From Manis javanica (lineage: Eukaryota; Chordata; Mammalia; Pholidota; Manidae): a stretch of 64,000 nucleotides of DNA. The DNA lies in assembly GCF_040802235.1 (NCBI RefSeq), contig NC_133157.1, positions 31,823,501 to 31,887,500 of the forward strand, written 5' to 3'. The notes under the pieces are model-generated. The model was not told the origin of the DNA, did not search any database, and saw only the letters and a list, made by a program, of their open reading frames with translations. Position numbers and translations under genes: made by a program. Below, piece by piece: positions 40,147 to 52,500 of this stretch (position 1 is its first letter; each line of letters begins with the position of its first letter).

Positions 40147-40521
40147 ATGGAGGGCGCCCAGGAGAGGCCCCCGGAGTCTCGCCCCTCCGCCCCGGGGTCG
40201 GAAGAGCCTGCCCGCTGGGCCTGCGGCCCTGAGATGTTGCCTCCGGAGGAGTCGGAGGGCTGCGCCCGGCCCCTGGAGACGTCCCCCAAGAAACTCTGTG
40301 GATATTTAAGTAAGTTTGGGGGCAAAGGACCCATGCGGGGCTGGAAATCCCGCTGGTTCTTCTACGACGAGAGGAAATGTCACCTGTATTATTCGCGGAC
40401 TGCGCAAGATGCCAATCCCTTGGACAGCGTAGATCTCTCCAGTGCAATCTTTGACTGCAAGGCGGACGCCGAGGAGGGAACTTTCGAAATCAAGACGCCC
40501 AGCCGAACTATTACCCTGAAG
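40147..40521 (+). CDS. TBC1D2: TBC1D2 exon 1: start codon, N-terminal tail and most of the PH domain
   Basis: The exon is 125 codons. Residues 1-47 are an acidic, Pro/Ser-rich disordered tail (MEGAQERPPESRPSAPGS). The PH domain begins at KKLCGYLSKFGGKG (48-61), with the basic turn RGWKSRWFFYDERKC, then strands through FEIKTPSRTITLK (113-125). The in-frame codon before the ATG is TAG, so no earlier in-frame start exists. The start context is weak (T at -3, G at +4). Donor GTAAAT at 40522, phase 0. Confidence 0.95.
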
Positions 40522-43500
40522 GTAAATGGAGCGCTTTTTTGCTTTCCAGCCGGGATGAGTTTCTAGGGCTCGGCTGGGCGCGGGTGGGTGGTCACCAGCC
40601 CTGATTATCCCAGTGAACCCGGAGGGCCCAGGGTTTGTGTCCAAGGCGCATTTCCTCTTTGGATTCCCACATCAAAGGCAGGGGTGATGGACACATATTA
40701 GCGATCAAGACATGAGTCACAGAGAGATAAAGGAAGCACCGGGAGCTGATAAGGTCAGGCATCTAGAGAGTAAAGGCGCACCCACTTGGAATCCCACAGC
40801 CTGCTTCTCAGCTGTAACAAACTTTCCTTTGGGGTTGCCTAACAATGCAGTTACCTTAACTTTCTTATTTGAGGTTGAAATATAGTCGATATAAGAGCTT
40901 TGCAATCCTCTCTCAAGGCCCAGATTCTGAATCACTTTTCTTGATATTTTGGCCAAAAGTGAGTGCTGAGGAGATGTTGGCAGGGATTGGGAGATAAACA
41001 CTTAGGTTTCACTAATCAGCCTGGATTGTCCATCCAGCCATGCCTAAACCTGTTTTCCCTTCAGTATGTTTTGTTTCATCATCATGTGTAACTGACAAAG
41101 CCTGGAACAGTGGAGAGGCCACATGCTTTGAAACCAGAGGTCTTGGATTCAAATTCTATATCAGCTTCTTACTAATAGTGTGACCCTGGGCAAGTTACTT
41201 AACCTCTCAGAATGTATAGGAAGCTTTGGAGACCTAAGCCAAGGTGTGTAAACAACAGGCACCTACAAATTGTTGAATTAATCACAGCACCAAGAATAAA
41301 GCCTGTTCCTAGAGGGCAGTCAATAAATGTCAGTTGAATGAACACACATAGTCACATAGTGATGGAACCAAGGTCAGAACGTTCATGTCAAGAGGAGGTG
41401 ACCCAGAACCTAATCGGAAAGATAGATCTAGACTAAGAGTCCTGGGACTCTCGCTCATCAGAAAAGAGTGTGCCAGGAGACCACCTCCCACACCCTTGGG
41501 CATCTATTAAGCTCCCTGGATGTAGGCCACAGCTTCAGTTCCTCTTAACTGGCTGGGCCTGGCTGGTGACCAGGCTGGGGAGAATGCTAAAATAATGCAA
41601 ACCAGGAATTCCAGGCCCAGGAAAGCAGACATTTTAGAGGTCATGTGGTTTGCCGGTCATGTGTCTCCCCCACAGGTTGAATGCTGTCTACAGGATCTCT
41701 AACACCTGTCTTTTACTATTTCACTGATCTGTGTGTGTGCCTGGCTCTGTGCTATGCACATGGGTGAGGGGCCAAATCAGATCTGCCCCCTAGTACTCAG
41801 CTTAATGTAATAGCTTCAGGTCTGGTGAGAGGGACTGACAGGGAAACTGACACACACAGTAGAATGTTCTAAGGACACTGTAAGCCTGTGTCAGAAAAGT
41901 GCAGTGACAGTAAGGGTCAGCTCCCCAAATGGAAGGGGCCATCCCAAAAGGGTAACACAGAGGAGGAGACGATACCTGAAGCTTGAAAGAAGAAATGGGT
42001 TGTTTACAAGCAGACGAGGGAGAAGGATATTCCAAGCCAAGAAGCCCCATGAGCAAAAACAGGAAAACATGGTACCACCTGGAGTATCCAGGCAAGTCAC
42101 AGGAGCCAGGGTTATGGAGGGGCCCAAAAGGGAATGGCAGAGGAAAGGCCACAGGGTGGGGCATTTGTGAGTTAGGGCTGAGAGCTAGGACCTTGTCGTG
42201 TGGGCTGTGGGAGATTGTCCGAGAGCTTTAAACAAGGAAGCACCGTGAGCTGAGAATGGGTAGAAAGCTCAGCCTGGGTATTGGGTGGAGAACAAATTAG
42301 AAGGCCATGCTGGTGGTCAGGGAGTCCATCAGGAGGTGAACAGGCTGAGCTAAAGCTGGGACCCTGGGGAGGGAGACAAATGGGAGTGGCTAGGGATGTG
42401 AGGGAGGAGGAACCTGAGGCGGACTCAGGGCAGGGCTGTGTGACTGGCTGACTGCCCAGCCGGGCCTGTCACTGACAGGGGGCAACCCAGGAGAAGGAGA
42501 CTGTAGACATTCAGCTGTCTGTCCCCCTAGGTAGACTCCTCTAAGTTCCAAGAGAATAGGGGCCATTTGTGTTGTCTCATCATATGTATAATAGTTCTCA
42601 ATATACACTTGTCCAGTGAATTAATAAAATGAGGTGTTTGGGTATGGGCTGGAGCTTGTCAGCACAAGGGCTTGGCGAAGCTCTGCGAGGGGCTAAGATC
42701 TCTCAGGAAAAGTATATAGAAAGAGAAGACTGGTGGGCATCATTTTATCTTATGTGGTAACTCCATGACAGGCTGAGGGCCTCTTTCAAGTGCCCTGGCC
42801 TTGTGCACACCTGTCCTGTGGGCCCCTTGAGAGGGGGTGTGTGCCCTGCTTCAGGCAGCCTGCCGTTCTCACGTGGCCTTGTTGGGGCAGCTCTGGGAGG
42901 CTCACCACCCACTCCCAGCAAGCTGCCTGGCCTCTGTGCCCAGATGATCCTAGGCCTTTTTATGTAAGCCACAATCTCTTGGCCATAAATTACAGTGAAG
43001 TTCTGGTCTAGAAGTGGGAGACCCACATTCTGGGACCAGCTACTACCACCTGCCCCAACTGCAGAGGCTTAGTTTCTCCATCTGCTGAAGGGCTGATCAC
43101 TCCTGCCTTGCTCTCCTCCTGGAGAATCTCATGGCATAATGCATATTCCCAATCATATCCATGTTTTCAGTGCACGCCCAAAACAGAAAGGATTCTCCCA
43201 TATCCCAAAAAGTCAGCTAAGACATTGAGATGGTGCACAGGGAAAAAGTGATAGTACCAGGGCCCGACCCAGGTCAGAATATCCAAGCTCTTTCCCTCTC
43301 TCTTAGCTCTTCCAGATTCCTTATCCAGTGAGCACATTCTGAGCTCCTACTGTGTCAGGTAGTATGCTGGGAACTTCACTTTCCTTGCCTCATTTCATCC
43401 TCATACCTACCCTATGGGTGTTGTCATTCCCATAGTACAGATGAGGAAACTGAGGCCCAAAAAGGTTAAGGAACCTATGAGTGGGAGATGAAAGCCTGAT

Positions 43501-46500
43501 TACCTTGTGCAGCCAGGAAGCATGTGGTGTTTCAGAGGTGGGCACCCATCTGCAATGACTTTTTTTTTCTGGGAAGGAGAGAGTTATTAAGCCTCCCATG
43601 ACCTTTCCACATCCCACACCTGCTGGGCACAGGCCTTACCAACTAACCCTTGTGCTTCTCAGGCCACCACCCGGCAGGTGATGCTGTACTGGCTGCAGCA
43701 GCTGCAGATGAAGCGCTGGGAGTTCCACAACAGCCCGCCTGCACCTCCCGCCGCCCCTGATGCTGCCCTGCCTGAGAATGTGCCTACCCTGCACCTCGAG
43801 CTAGGTACCCAGTGGGCTCGCCTCCTGCCACACACCCAGGGCTCTCAGGGACCAAACCTTTACCTCCTGTTGGGAGTAGGAGAAGCCCTCTGCTAAAGAA
43901 GCAGAGAGTCAGGGATGCGACTCACATCAGGGCAACAGTATATAGCATCAAGTGCAAGAACATGGGCTCTGAGGCCAGGCTGCCTGGGTTTAATTCCTAA
44001 TCCCGTGCGGTCTTAGAAAGTTGCTTAACCTTTCTGAGCTTCAGGTTTCTTCCCTGCAAAATTAGGTTAATAAATCATACCTACATCTTAGGGTTCTCAT
44101 GAGGATGAAATGAATCTATATGCCTTAAGCATTGGTACACATTGTCAGAGTTCAATAAATGTCAGCTGCTATTGTGATGACTATTATGGGGAGATCTCAA
44201 GAAATGAAAGTTTCACAGAGTTGCTGTGAGGAAGGTTGATGAAAAAGGGCAGTTATTGTTGCTTCTTACACAAAAGCTTTTGTGCTATGAGTTGGGCCAA
44301 TCAGTGGTTTTATCCCTGGTGTTCCCCTAATGCAGACTCCTTCACCCCCATGTGGTGCACAAATGAAGTTTCTTAATCTCAAATCCTAGAACATCTCAGC
44401 ATGGAGGAGTCCTGGCGATCATACCCTCCCACCCCCATGCTACAGCCAGAAATATGATCGGCAGGTTTTAGAATCAGGACAGACCACGCACAGCTGCCCC
44501 TGCAGAAGCGTGGAGAATGGGGCCCTGGCACAGAGCTGCTGCATGCCTACTATGCCTCATTCTCAGTTAAGGAGGAAGGTGAATGGGTGAGGGCAGGACT
44601 CAGCCAAGCACCTCCTAGACCTCTGTACCCATCTAGAATGTTTTACCCATCTGCCCTTGGCCCTTCTCCTTCACTTCCTGTTCCCTCTCCAAATGACCTT
44701 TCATTACCTCAGTTAACTGGGAGCCACCCTCACCCCTTGCTGGATCTAGGTCAGCCAGTCCAGTCAGTCCCCAGTGCTGGCCAAGTCTGCCCTCTGGCAT
44801 ATACTTCAGACCCAGACCCTCTGCTCACTGTTGCCTTGTGTTAGGCCACAACTCTTAGCCAGAAAACCAGAGCAGCCCCCTCCCTAGTGTCCCTGTGTCC
44901 CAGCCTGCCACCTCGGACCCGTCCTCTCTGCAGCAGAGTGAGCTTTCTAAACTGTGCGGCTGAGCTCCATTGCCCCTCAGTGGCCACCCACCATGCCCCA
45001 GTCCCTGCTTTTTAGCCCGGTACTCAGGGTCATCCTTCCTCTTCTCTCCCCTCCTGCTCCCGGGCGCCTGCCTCGTGCTGTACACTTCACCAGCACCAGA
45101 GGCGTCTGCTCTCGTCTCTGCCTGCCAACTCCTGCTTCTCCTGTACGGCCAGGCTCCAGTGCCACCGCCTCCTCTTGCTGACCTCCCCTCAGAAGCCATC
45201 CGGGACTTTGCTTGCTGTACTGTGAGCTCTCAACACGTTTTTCAGGTGCCTCTAGGAAGGCCTGTCACAGTGTGCTCTGATGACAGTGTCCTTGTCGGGC
45301 CCTGCCCACTGGCCCTCAAGAGTGGGTGCCGTGTCTTTGTCACTTATGTCACCAGGACCAGGTGCCCTGGCTGGCACATTGGATATTTGTAGAGTTAATG
45401 CATGAGCGAATACACTGAATTTTATAATTAAAGGAGGAAAAGAATGTAAAACCTTTAGTGTTATTCCAGGCGCATAGTAAGTGCTCAGTATGTGGTAGCT
45501 GTCTTAATAATATCACCGTTGTATGTGTACATATACATTATTACTATTATAATAACTGCTCATTTTTAATGTTAATAATAATCAGTAATTTCATCAGAGA
45601 ATCTTCTGGGTGTTTTATGCTTGTAAGGGCTTTCTTTGGGAAAGAGCTTATTATTGCTGCTCCACCTCTCCCCATCTGCCAGGGAGCCAAACAACCCCAG
45701 TTGTGTGGAAAACTGCAACCTGAGGTCACACAACTGCCAGATATCAGTTAGCCTCAGACTAGAAGCAACAAGAAACCCTCCCAGTAACAGAATTCCTGTG
45801 TGTCTAAAACCAAAATGGCTTTGGGATCCTGTAGGTTCTTCTATTATGTGGAACCCTTTCCAAGTTCTTGAATTCTGTGGCTTTGGTTCAGCACAGTCCT
45901 CTTCTGGGCCAGCCCCTGCTGTGGGCATGGGGCGTGGGGAGGGGGTTGCCATAGTGACAAGGGAATCAGAGCACCCATCTCCCCAGGTGGATGCTGGTGG
46001 GAGACGCAGGAAGCAGGGATGTGGGCTTCTCATCTGATGGGTTTCTCATCCCACAGCAAGCCTTCACCCTCCCGGACACAGGGCCCTCGCAAAACTCTCC
46101 CAGCCCACCCAGGAAGACATTTCTGGAGTCCTGAGCAAGCTGGCTGTCCTGAATCAGCTGTTTAAAGCAGCTGCCCCACCTCTCCAGTCTCTGCCCTTCC
46201 TGGGAGGAAGCAGGGGCCTGCTCCCAGGGCAATGAAAATCAACTGACTCACACCTGACTTTGAGTCATAGGCATGTCATCCTATAAAAAGTGTCTTAACA
46301 TTGCCCTTGAGCAATCTGCAAAGCATGTTCTCGACAGCTTTTAAACATTTATGCCTTTATTTTATACTTGACCTAAGTATTGGTCTCCATAAGAGCCAAG
46401 AAAGATGAAGGAGAAACCAACAGATTTAAAATAAGAATATGTTGCCAAAGTAAGACACAGTTTACAAAGCACTTTTATAAACGTATGTCATCATAAAAAT

Positions 46501-49500
46501 ATGCATACCACTACCACTACACTTTACATACATTAAATTATCTTCACAGAAATCTTATATGGTAGTTAATGTTATTCCCATTTTACAGACAAGAAAACTG
46601 TGACAGAGAGGCCAAGGGACCTGTTTAAGGTCACAGAGTGAAAAAATATCAGCACTGAAATTAGAACCCTCGTCTGCGGACTCACCCCCTCCTCAGGCTC
46701 AAGAGGCATCTTGCCTTTGGCCTGCACCTTCTGGGGAAGCCTTGAGCTTCTGGCCCAAGCCCTTTTTGTTGGGCAATGACCTCTTCCTACTGGTGGTAGA
46801 ACAGCCCCTACAGCTCAGGCAAAAAGAAAATTATAAATAAATGCTGCTGAAAATTCTGTGTGTGGTCACCTCACTGAGGGCATTTCTCCAAGCTGAGAAG
46901 GGACCCGGAGGCCCCAGACCAGAGCCTTGGGTCATCAGGTCTATTTCCTACAGGAAGTACCTTCACTGTGGCATCCCCATCCCGTGGACATTGGTTTGCA
47001 CTGGGAGTGTGTGCCTTCCTGGGCCGCCCCTCCCTTCTACTTGTCAAAAAAGGCCACTCTGATAAGGCACGTGGTTTCAGTGAAAAGCAAGGAATTGCAT
47101 TTGAGGCCGTGGCTCTGCTACCGTGTTACCTTGGCTGTGAAGCTCACCCTCTGAGCTGCTGTTTTCTCACTGGTGAATCCAACCAGTGGGAACATTTACT
47201 CCGAAGACTTAGTTCTGTGTGTCCTCAGAGTAAATCTAGGGCCATATGTGGAAGTTAAAGGAAAACAGATATTAGCAGTTAGGGAAGTACTTGCCAAGAC
47301 ACAAAATCTTAGACGACTTGTACTTTTTTTTGCTTGTTCTGAATAGGGAGAATAAAGATGGTTAAAGTATTGGTATACAGGAAAACTCTATTTTTAATCA
47401 GCTCAAAGTCTGGACTAAAGACTACACTTGAAAGATGCATGTCCACACTATGGAGTTTTATGGTTTTCTAAATATTCTCCCATAGTTAAGTCTGAAGGAG
47501 ACAGTTTACACAGTATCTTTCCTGTTTTAAAAATGCAGAGCCTGAAGCTGGAAGAGAAAAAGTTATTTCCAAGCAGGTCACAGCACCTCCCAGAAACATG
47601 GCTCAGTCTCAGGTTTTCCAACTTGGCAACTGTAGCCCAGGTCCCTGCTGAAAGTTCCAGGGGGCTCTACAGTCCCAGCCAGATGAGATCCCCTCCTAGC
47701 CACCCCCTCCCATTTGTCCTTTCCAGCCCCTTCTCTGGGTCCCTCCCAGCATCCTCAGCTCTGATGGGGACCCCTTGCTGCCTATAAACTATAAGAACCC
47801 CTATACTTGGAAACTATACTGTCTATCAAAGTAACCCATGTTTACTATAGAAAATTTGGGGAAAACAGTAAACTATAATGAGAGTAGCTATTCACTGCTA
47901 ATCCAGTCACACAGTTCTGACCACTGTTAAGATTGAAAAGTGTATTTTTCTGTGAGACTTTTCCTATACAATTGAGATCATACTATAACCCCAATTTTTT
48001 TTATCTGTCTCTTTCCACTTAATATTTTATCCCATGCTTGTACTACATGTTCTTAAGCATTCTTCATTAATTTAAATGGTTGAGTAACTTTGATTATCCG
48101 AAGGCATCGCGATTTTTTTAACCTTTTCTCAGATCTTTATTTCCAGTTTGAGGCTAACTAGTCCCAGGATGAACCTCTTGGCTCATTAAAGCTTTGTCTG
48201 CATTTCAGACAACTTTTTTTAGGATGGGGTATCAGAAGTAGAAGTATCTGCAGTTCTGCATATTCTTAAGGGGTTTTCCACCTGCTACCAGTCAAAGCTG
48301 AGCCCTTAGCACCCCCCATCTAGTCTTTCTAAGTGCAATAACCCCAGAGAATGATTTTGCTTTTCTTTGTTCCCCAGAGCAAGAGGCGGCAGAGCCGGAG
48401 GAGTTCCTGTGCCCTGTGAAAACTCCCCCTGGGCTTGTAGGCATGGCAGCTGCCTTGCAGCCAGTCCCTGCCATGCCCTTGGCCCTTCAGAATATTTCCC
48501 TCAAGCATCTGGGAACTGAAATACAGTAAGTGCCAGTGGGGTTGAGGGGCAGGCCAAACTGCCAGCAGCCACCTTCTTTGAGTACAGTGATCTGATGTGA
48601 TTCCCTGCAGTGAGGGGATCTGGGAGGGGCTTAGGAGCTTTATTTTCATTCATCACATCAGTACTTTGTTAAAACATTACATCCATTGTTCTGATTTGAA
48701 AGTAATACATGTTCTTTAGGAAATTAGAAGCATCTAGAAAGGTAGAAATTTAAAATTAAGCATAATCCTATCACCCAGAGATTCTTAGCCTTTGGTATGT
48801 CTTTCCTCCCCGTTTTCTATATACATATGTGTATAATTGATATGGCACAGAATGTAATGTGTTGATGACTTCACAAATGTCTACATATGTCAAATGTGTC
48901 AAATTATTCACTTTTATCCTGTGTAGTTTATTGTATGTCAATCATATTTCAGCTACTTTTTTACCTAATAATGAGCATATGTACAATTTCCCATTGGCAG
49001 GCTTTGTTTTAAATAGTTTATAAGAAGATAGCTGGATGGCCTGGGCTTCAGAGCTAATTCTGGATTTGTATCCTGGCTCCACTAGTCATAGGCTCTGTTG
49101 CCCTTGGCAAGTATTTGATTTCTCTGTGCTCTACTGAACTTGTTAGTAAATGTGTGTGTTTGTCTTACCAGAATAGAGGGGTGGGGGTTAAATGAGCTAA
49201 TGCATGCAAACCGCTTTAGAACTACACTTGCCAATCAGTAAGCAGTTAATAAGTATCATTTGCTGCTACTGTAATTGCTCTAATTGAAGGAATGGATGCT
49301 TTTGGGAATTCAGACTATACCCAATACTGATTCGGTTTGGGTGCCTTTTTTCTGTGTGGACTTCAGATAAACTGGGACTTCTTGAAAAACAGAATAAACT
49401 GTTCACTGGACTTGGATTAGAGATGCCTGGTTCTGTGTGACTCAGGCATAGCATTCAATACAATGTTTGAGTTTGCTTGTGTAGCTAGGAGAGTAGTGAC

Positions 49501-52500
49501 GGTGTTCCCAGGAGAGAAGCAGGTTTTAGGGGAAAGGTGAGTGTCCTTTAAGGCTCCTGGCTGGAGGTAGAACTACCCCACAGGCATTTGGATGGGGGTG
49601 GCTGGAACTCAAGAGAGATCAAAGCCGGAAAGAGAAGCTTAAGGGGTATGGAGCACGGTTGGGCACTCCCCCCAGAGTGAGTAGACAAGGAGGGTGTCCT
49701 GCAGGGGGCCTTCCCTTGGGAGAAGCTGGAGAGACCTGGGTGTACTGGGAGCCTGCTGTGGGGAGTGGGGGACTGAGCCATCCATCCATCCATCCAGTGA
49801 ATACCTGGGGAGTGGGGGGTGGGGGGTCTCACCAAGGTGAAGGCCACAAACAGCAGAAGTAGAACAGAGAACATGGAGACACCAAGAAGGAAGGAAGTTT
49901 CAGAAGATCTGTCAGTTACTTCCCTCTTGACAATGTTAATAACCCACAGAAAGTGCAAGGGAGCATTGCGAGAACTGGGCTGCTGAGGGCCTCAGTAAGA
50001 TCAGGGTTGCCCATGTCTCCTGCACTGCCTTGCCCTGCTCGTCTTGGACCTTGCTATTGGGTCTGCCATAAGCCCAGGTCATACTCGGGGAACACAGTAG
50101 GGGAGCTTCCAGAGCACTGTGCTAGATGCTCTACACTCTCACTGAGTTGTCTGGACAGACCTGTAAAATTATATGTTAATGGTTAAGTTCTGAAACTGTG
50201 GAGTTAGATGTCCAGGTCTGATGGTCAGCCCCAGCACTTACTAGCTGTGTGACTTTGGTTACTTATCTTTTCTGAATCTCAGTTCTCCTCTCTGTACAGT
50301 GGAGGTGATAATAGTACTTATTTCATTGGGCTGTTGTGAGGGTTAAAGGAGTTGAATGCATATGTGTGAGAATTAAATGAGTTGAATTATTAGTGCCTGC
50401 TCAGGGCCTGGCCCATGGGCTAGGAAGGACCCAGGTAGTGTTTGTTGCAGACATGCTAATCATCCCCATTACAGATGAGGGAATTCAGGCTCAGAGAGGA
50501 TAAATGGCCTGCCCAAGGTTACCCTTCCAGAACAAGTTTTCATGACCTTTACCTCCATGCTGACCAAGTTCTTCAGACCTGAAGCTAAATCTACACAGAA
50601 AATGATCTCTGACTTGCTCTGAGCAAAGTCAGTAAGTCTGTGAAATGGAGATGCCTCTTCCAAGCACAGTAGTTTGTCTGGGTAGTGACCACCTGGGCTG
50701 GGTCCGTAGTTAGTAAGCTCCCTATCCCCAGAAGATGTGTGTGATAGGTTTTAAAGACCATTTGCTGCCCTGAAGTTGGAGTATCTCTACCTTCCCATAC
50801 CCCAGGGGTGACCGCCTGTGAGCCTCTGAACACACTGGGGAGGCTGCAGTTCCTGGAAAGGGGGAAGTGTGGGCAGCGATGACAGGCACCCCACCCAGCC
50901 AGTGCCTCTAGCTCTAGGGATGTGGCCCTTGGTCCTCTCCAACTCATGTGGCTTGGGTTTATCAGAAACATGTCCTAGGGCTCAACATAGTACCCAACAC
51001 AAAGTGATACTCACTAAAAGGTGTCCCTAGTGGTCACCATTTTTCTTTTTAAAAAGACGACACTCTTTCTTTTAGATGGGGAAAGTAAGAACTAGGAAGG
51101 GGAAGTGAGTAAAGCCCAGGGAGTAAAGAGCACCTTATAATAGGACTTTAATAATAACAGAGCAAAAGGAGTCAGAGACAACCCCCACCCCAGATTTCAA
51201 GGTCAGGTGTTGGAAGTGCTGAGTTTTAACTTCTTCTCTATTTTTACTTTGTGATTCATTTTTCCCTCCACCAGTCAACTGTATTCTCCATTAAAGTACA
51301 ATCTCATTCTTTTCCTATTCTGGACCCAACTATACAAAAAAACTGAATTTTGTTTTAAAAGTAAGTTTCAAATCAAATGATAGTTCTTTGAAAAGATCAA
51401 CAAAATTGACAAGCCTTTAGCTAGACAGACCAAGAAAAGGCAAAGACTCAAATTATTAAACTCAAGAACAAAAGAGGAGACATTTGTTACCAACCTTCTA
51501 GAAATTAAAAGAATTATAAGGCAATACTAGGAATAATTATATGACAACAAATTAGATAACTTTGATGTAATGGACAAATTCCTAGAAAGACACAAATTAC
51601 TGAACCAACTCAAGAAAAAACAGAAAGTCTGAATAGACCTATAATACATAAGGAGATAGAATTAGTAATGAGAAAAAAATTCTACACACACACACCAGAA
51701 AAAAAAATCTATGACTGGATAAAATCATTGGTGAATTCTATGAAACATTAAAGAATTAATACTAAATCGAAGAACAGAGGGAAATACTTCCCAATTCATT
51801 CTATAAGGCCTATGTTGTCCTAATACCAAAACCAAATAAAGATATCAGAAGAAAAAAAATTTTGACCACCCCAAGCCTTCACCTAGATTTTCCAGATTTT
51901 AATTTTGCCAGCAGGCAAGTTTTTTTTCTAACTCATGTCTTCACAGAGGGCATATACTTTCAGGAGTCCCAGATTTATGTAAGAATCTCAATTTCAACTC
52001 TGCACCTTGTTTGGGTCCAAAACCTTGTTTTCTTTCTTCCCTTGTTACCAGTGTCCTAGGGTGCTGGTGTTGACAGTTGGTCTCTGATCACAAGAAAAAA
52101 AATGTAACTATGTGTGATAATGGATGTTAACTAAACTTGTGATGATCATTTTGCAACATAATACACGTATTGAATAAAATATATTGTACACATGAGACAA
52201 ATATAATATGTCAAATGTGTTGATAGCATCTCAATTTTTAAAAAAAGAACAGTTGATCCCTGGAAAAACTCATGTCCTAGTCAGCTCTCACAACAATAAT
52301 GCTGTAAGCAAACACTTTAAAATTCAATGTCATATAATAATCATTTATTTCTCACACTTTGAGTCCAGCTGATCTAGGCAAGGTTCACCCGGTCCTGATT
52401 CCACGCTGTTGGTAGGGTCTAGGCCTACTCCATGTATTTCTTATCTTCCATGGAATAGCACCTACGCAAGGCATGTTCTTCAAGAGGGCAAGCCCTCTAT

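Larger units (their letters stand above)
39460..40570 (+). promoter_or_regulatory. TBC1D2: CpG island promoter and 5' UTR of TBC1D2
   Basis: CpG dinucleotides are dense here and scarce through the rest of the window. The island covers the presumed start region and exon 1. It has a CCAAT box (AGCCAATGG, core 39617-39621), an Sp/KLF-type GC box at 39916-39926, and an ACGTG core near 39713. I see no convincing TATA box, as is usual for CpG-island promoters. The exact start site cannot be fixed; it should lie between about 39650 and 40140. Confidence 0.85.
40522..43662 (+). other. TBC1D2: TBC1D2 intron 1
   Basis: The intron has MIRs at 41105-41345 (+) and 43330-43500 (-). The rest (41350-43320) shows no recognised element. 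Confidence 0.9.
43805..48377 (+). other. TBC1D2: TBC1D2 intron 2
   Basis: The intron has a near-complete MIR (43935-44190), an L2 (44850-45420), a reverse MIR (46480-46680) and a LINE-like segment (47780-48090). 45430-46470 and 46700-47770 hold nothing I recognise. Confidence 0.9.

Noticed and set aside
39824..40447. 207-residue open frame on the reverse strand across TBC1D2 exon 1
   Set aside because: It is the GC-rich antisense of the CpG island and first exon; the protein is Arg/Pro/Ser-rich low complexity with no family resemblance.
49779..49796. CATC tandem units suggesting a direct-repeat array
   Set aside because: Only about four imperfect units; a short simple repeat, not a CRISPR-like array.
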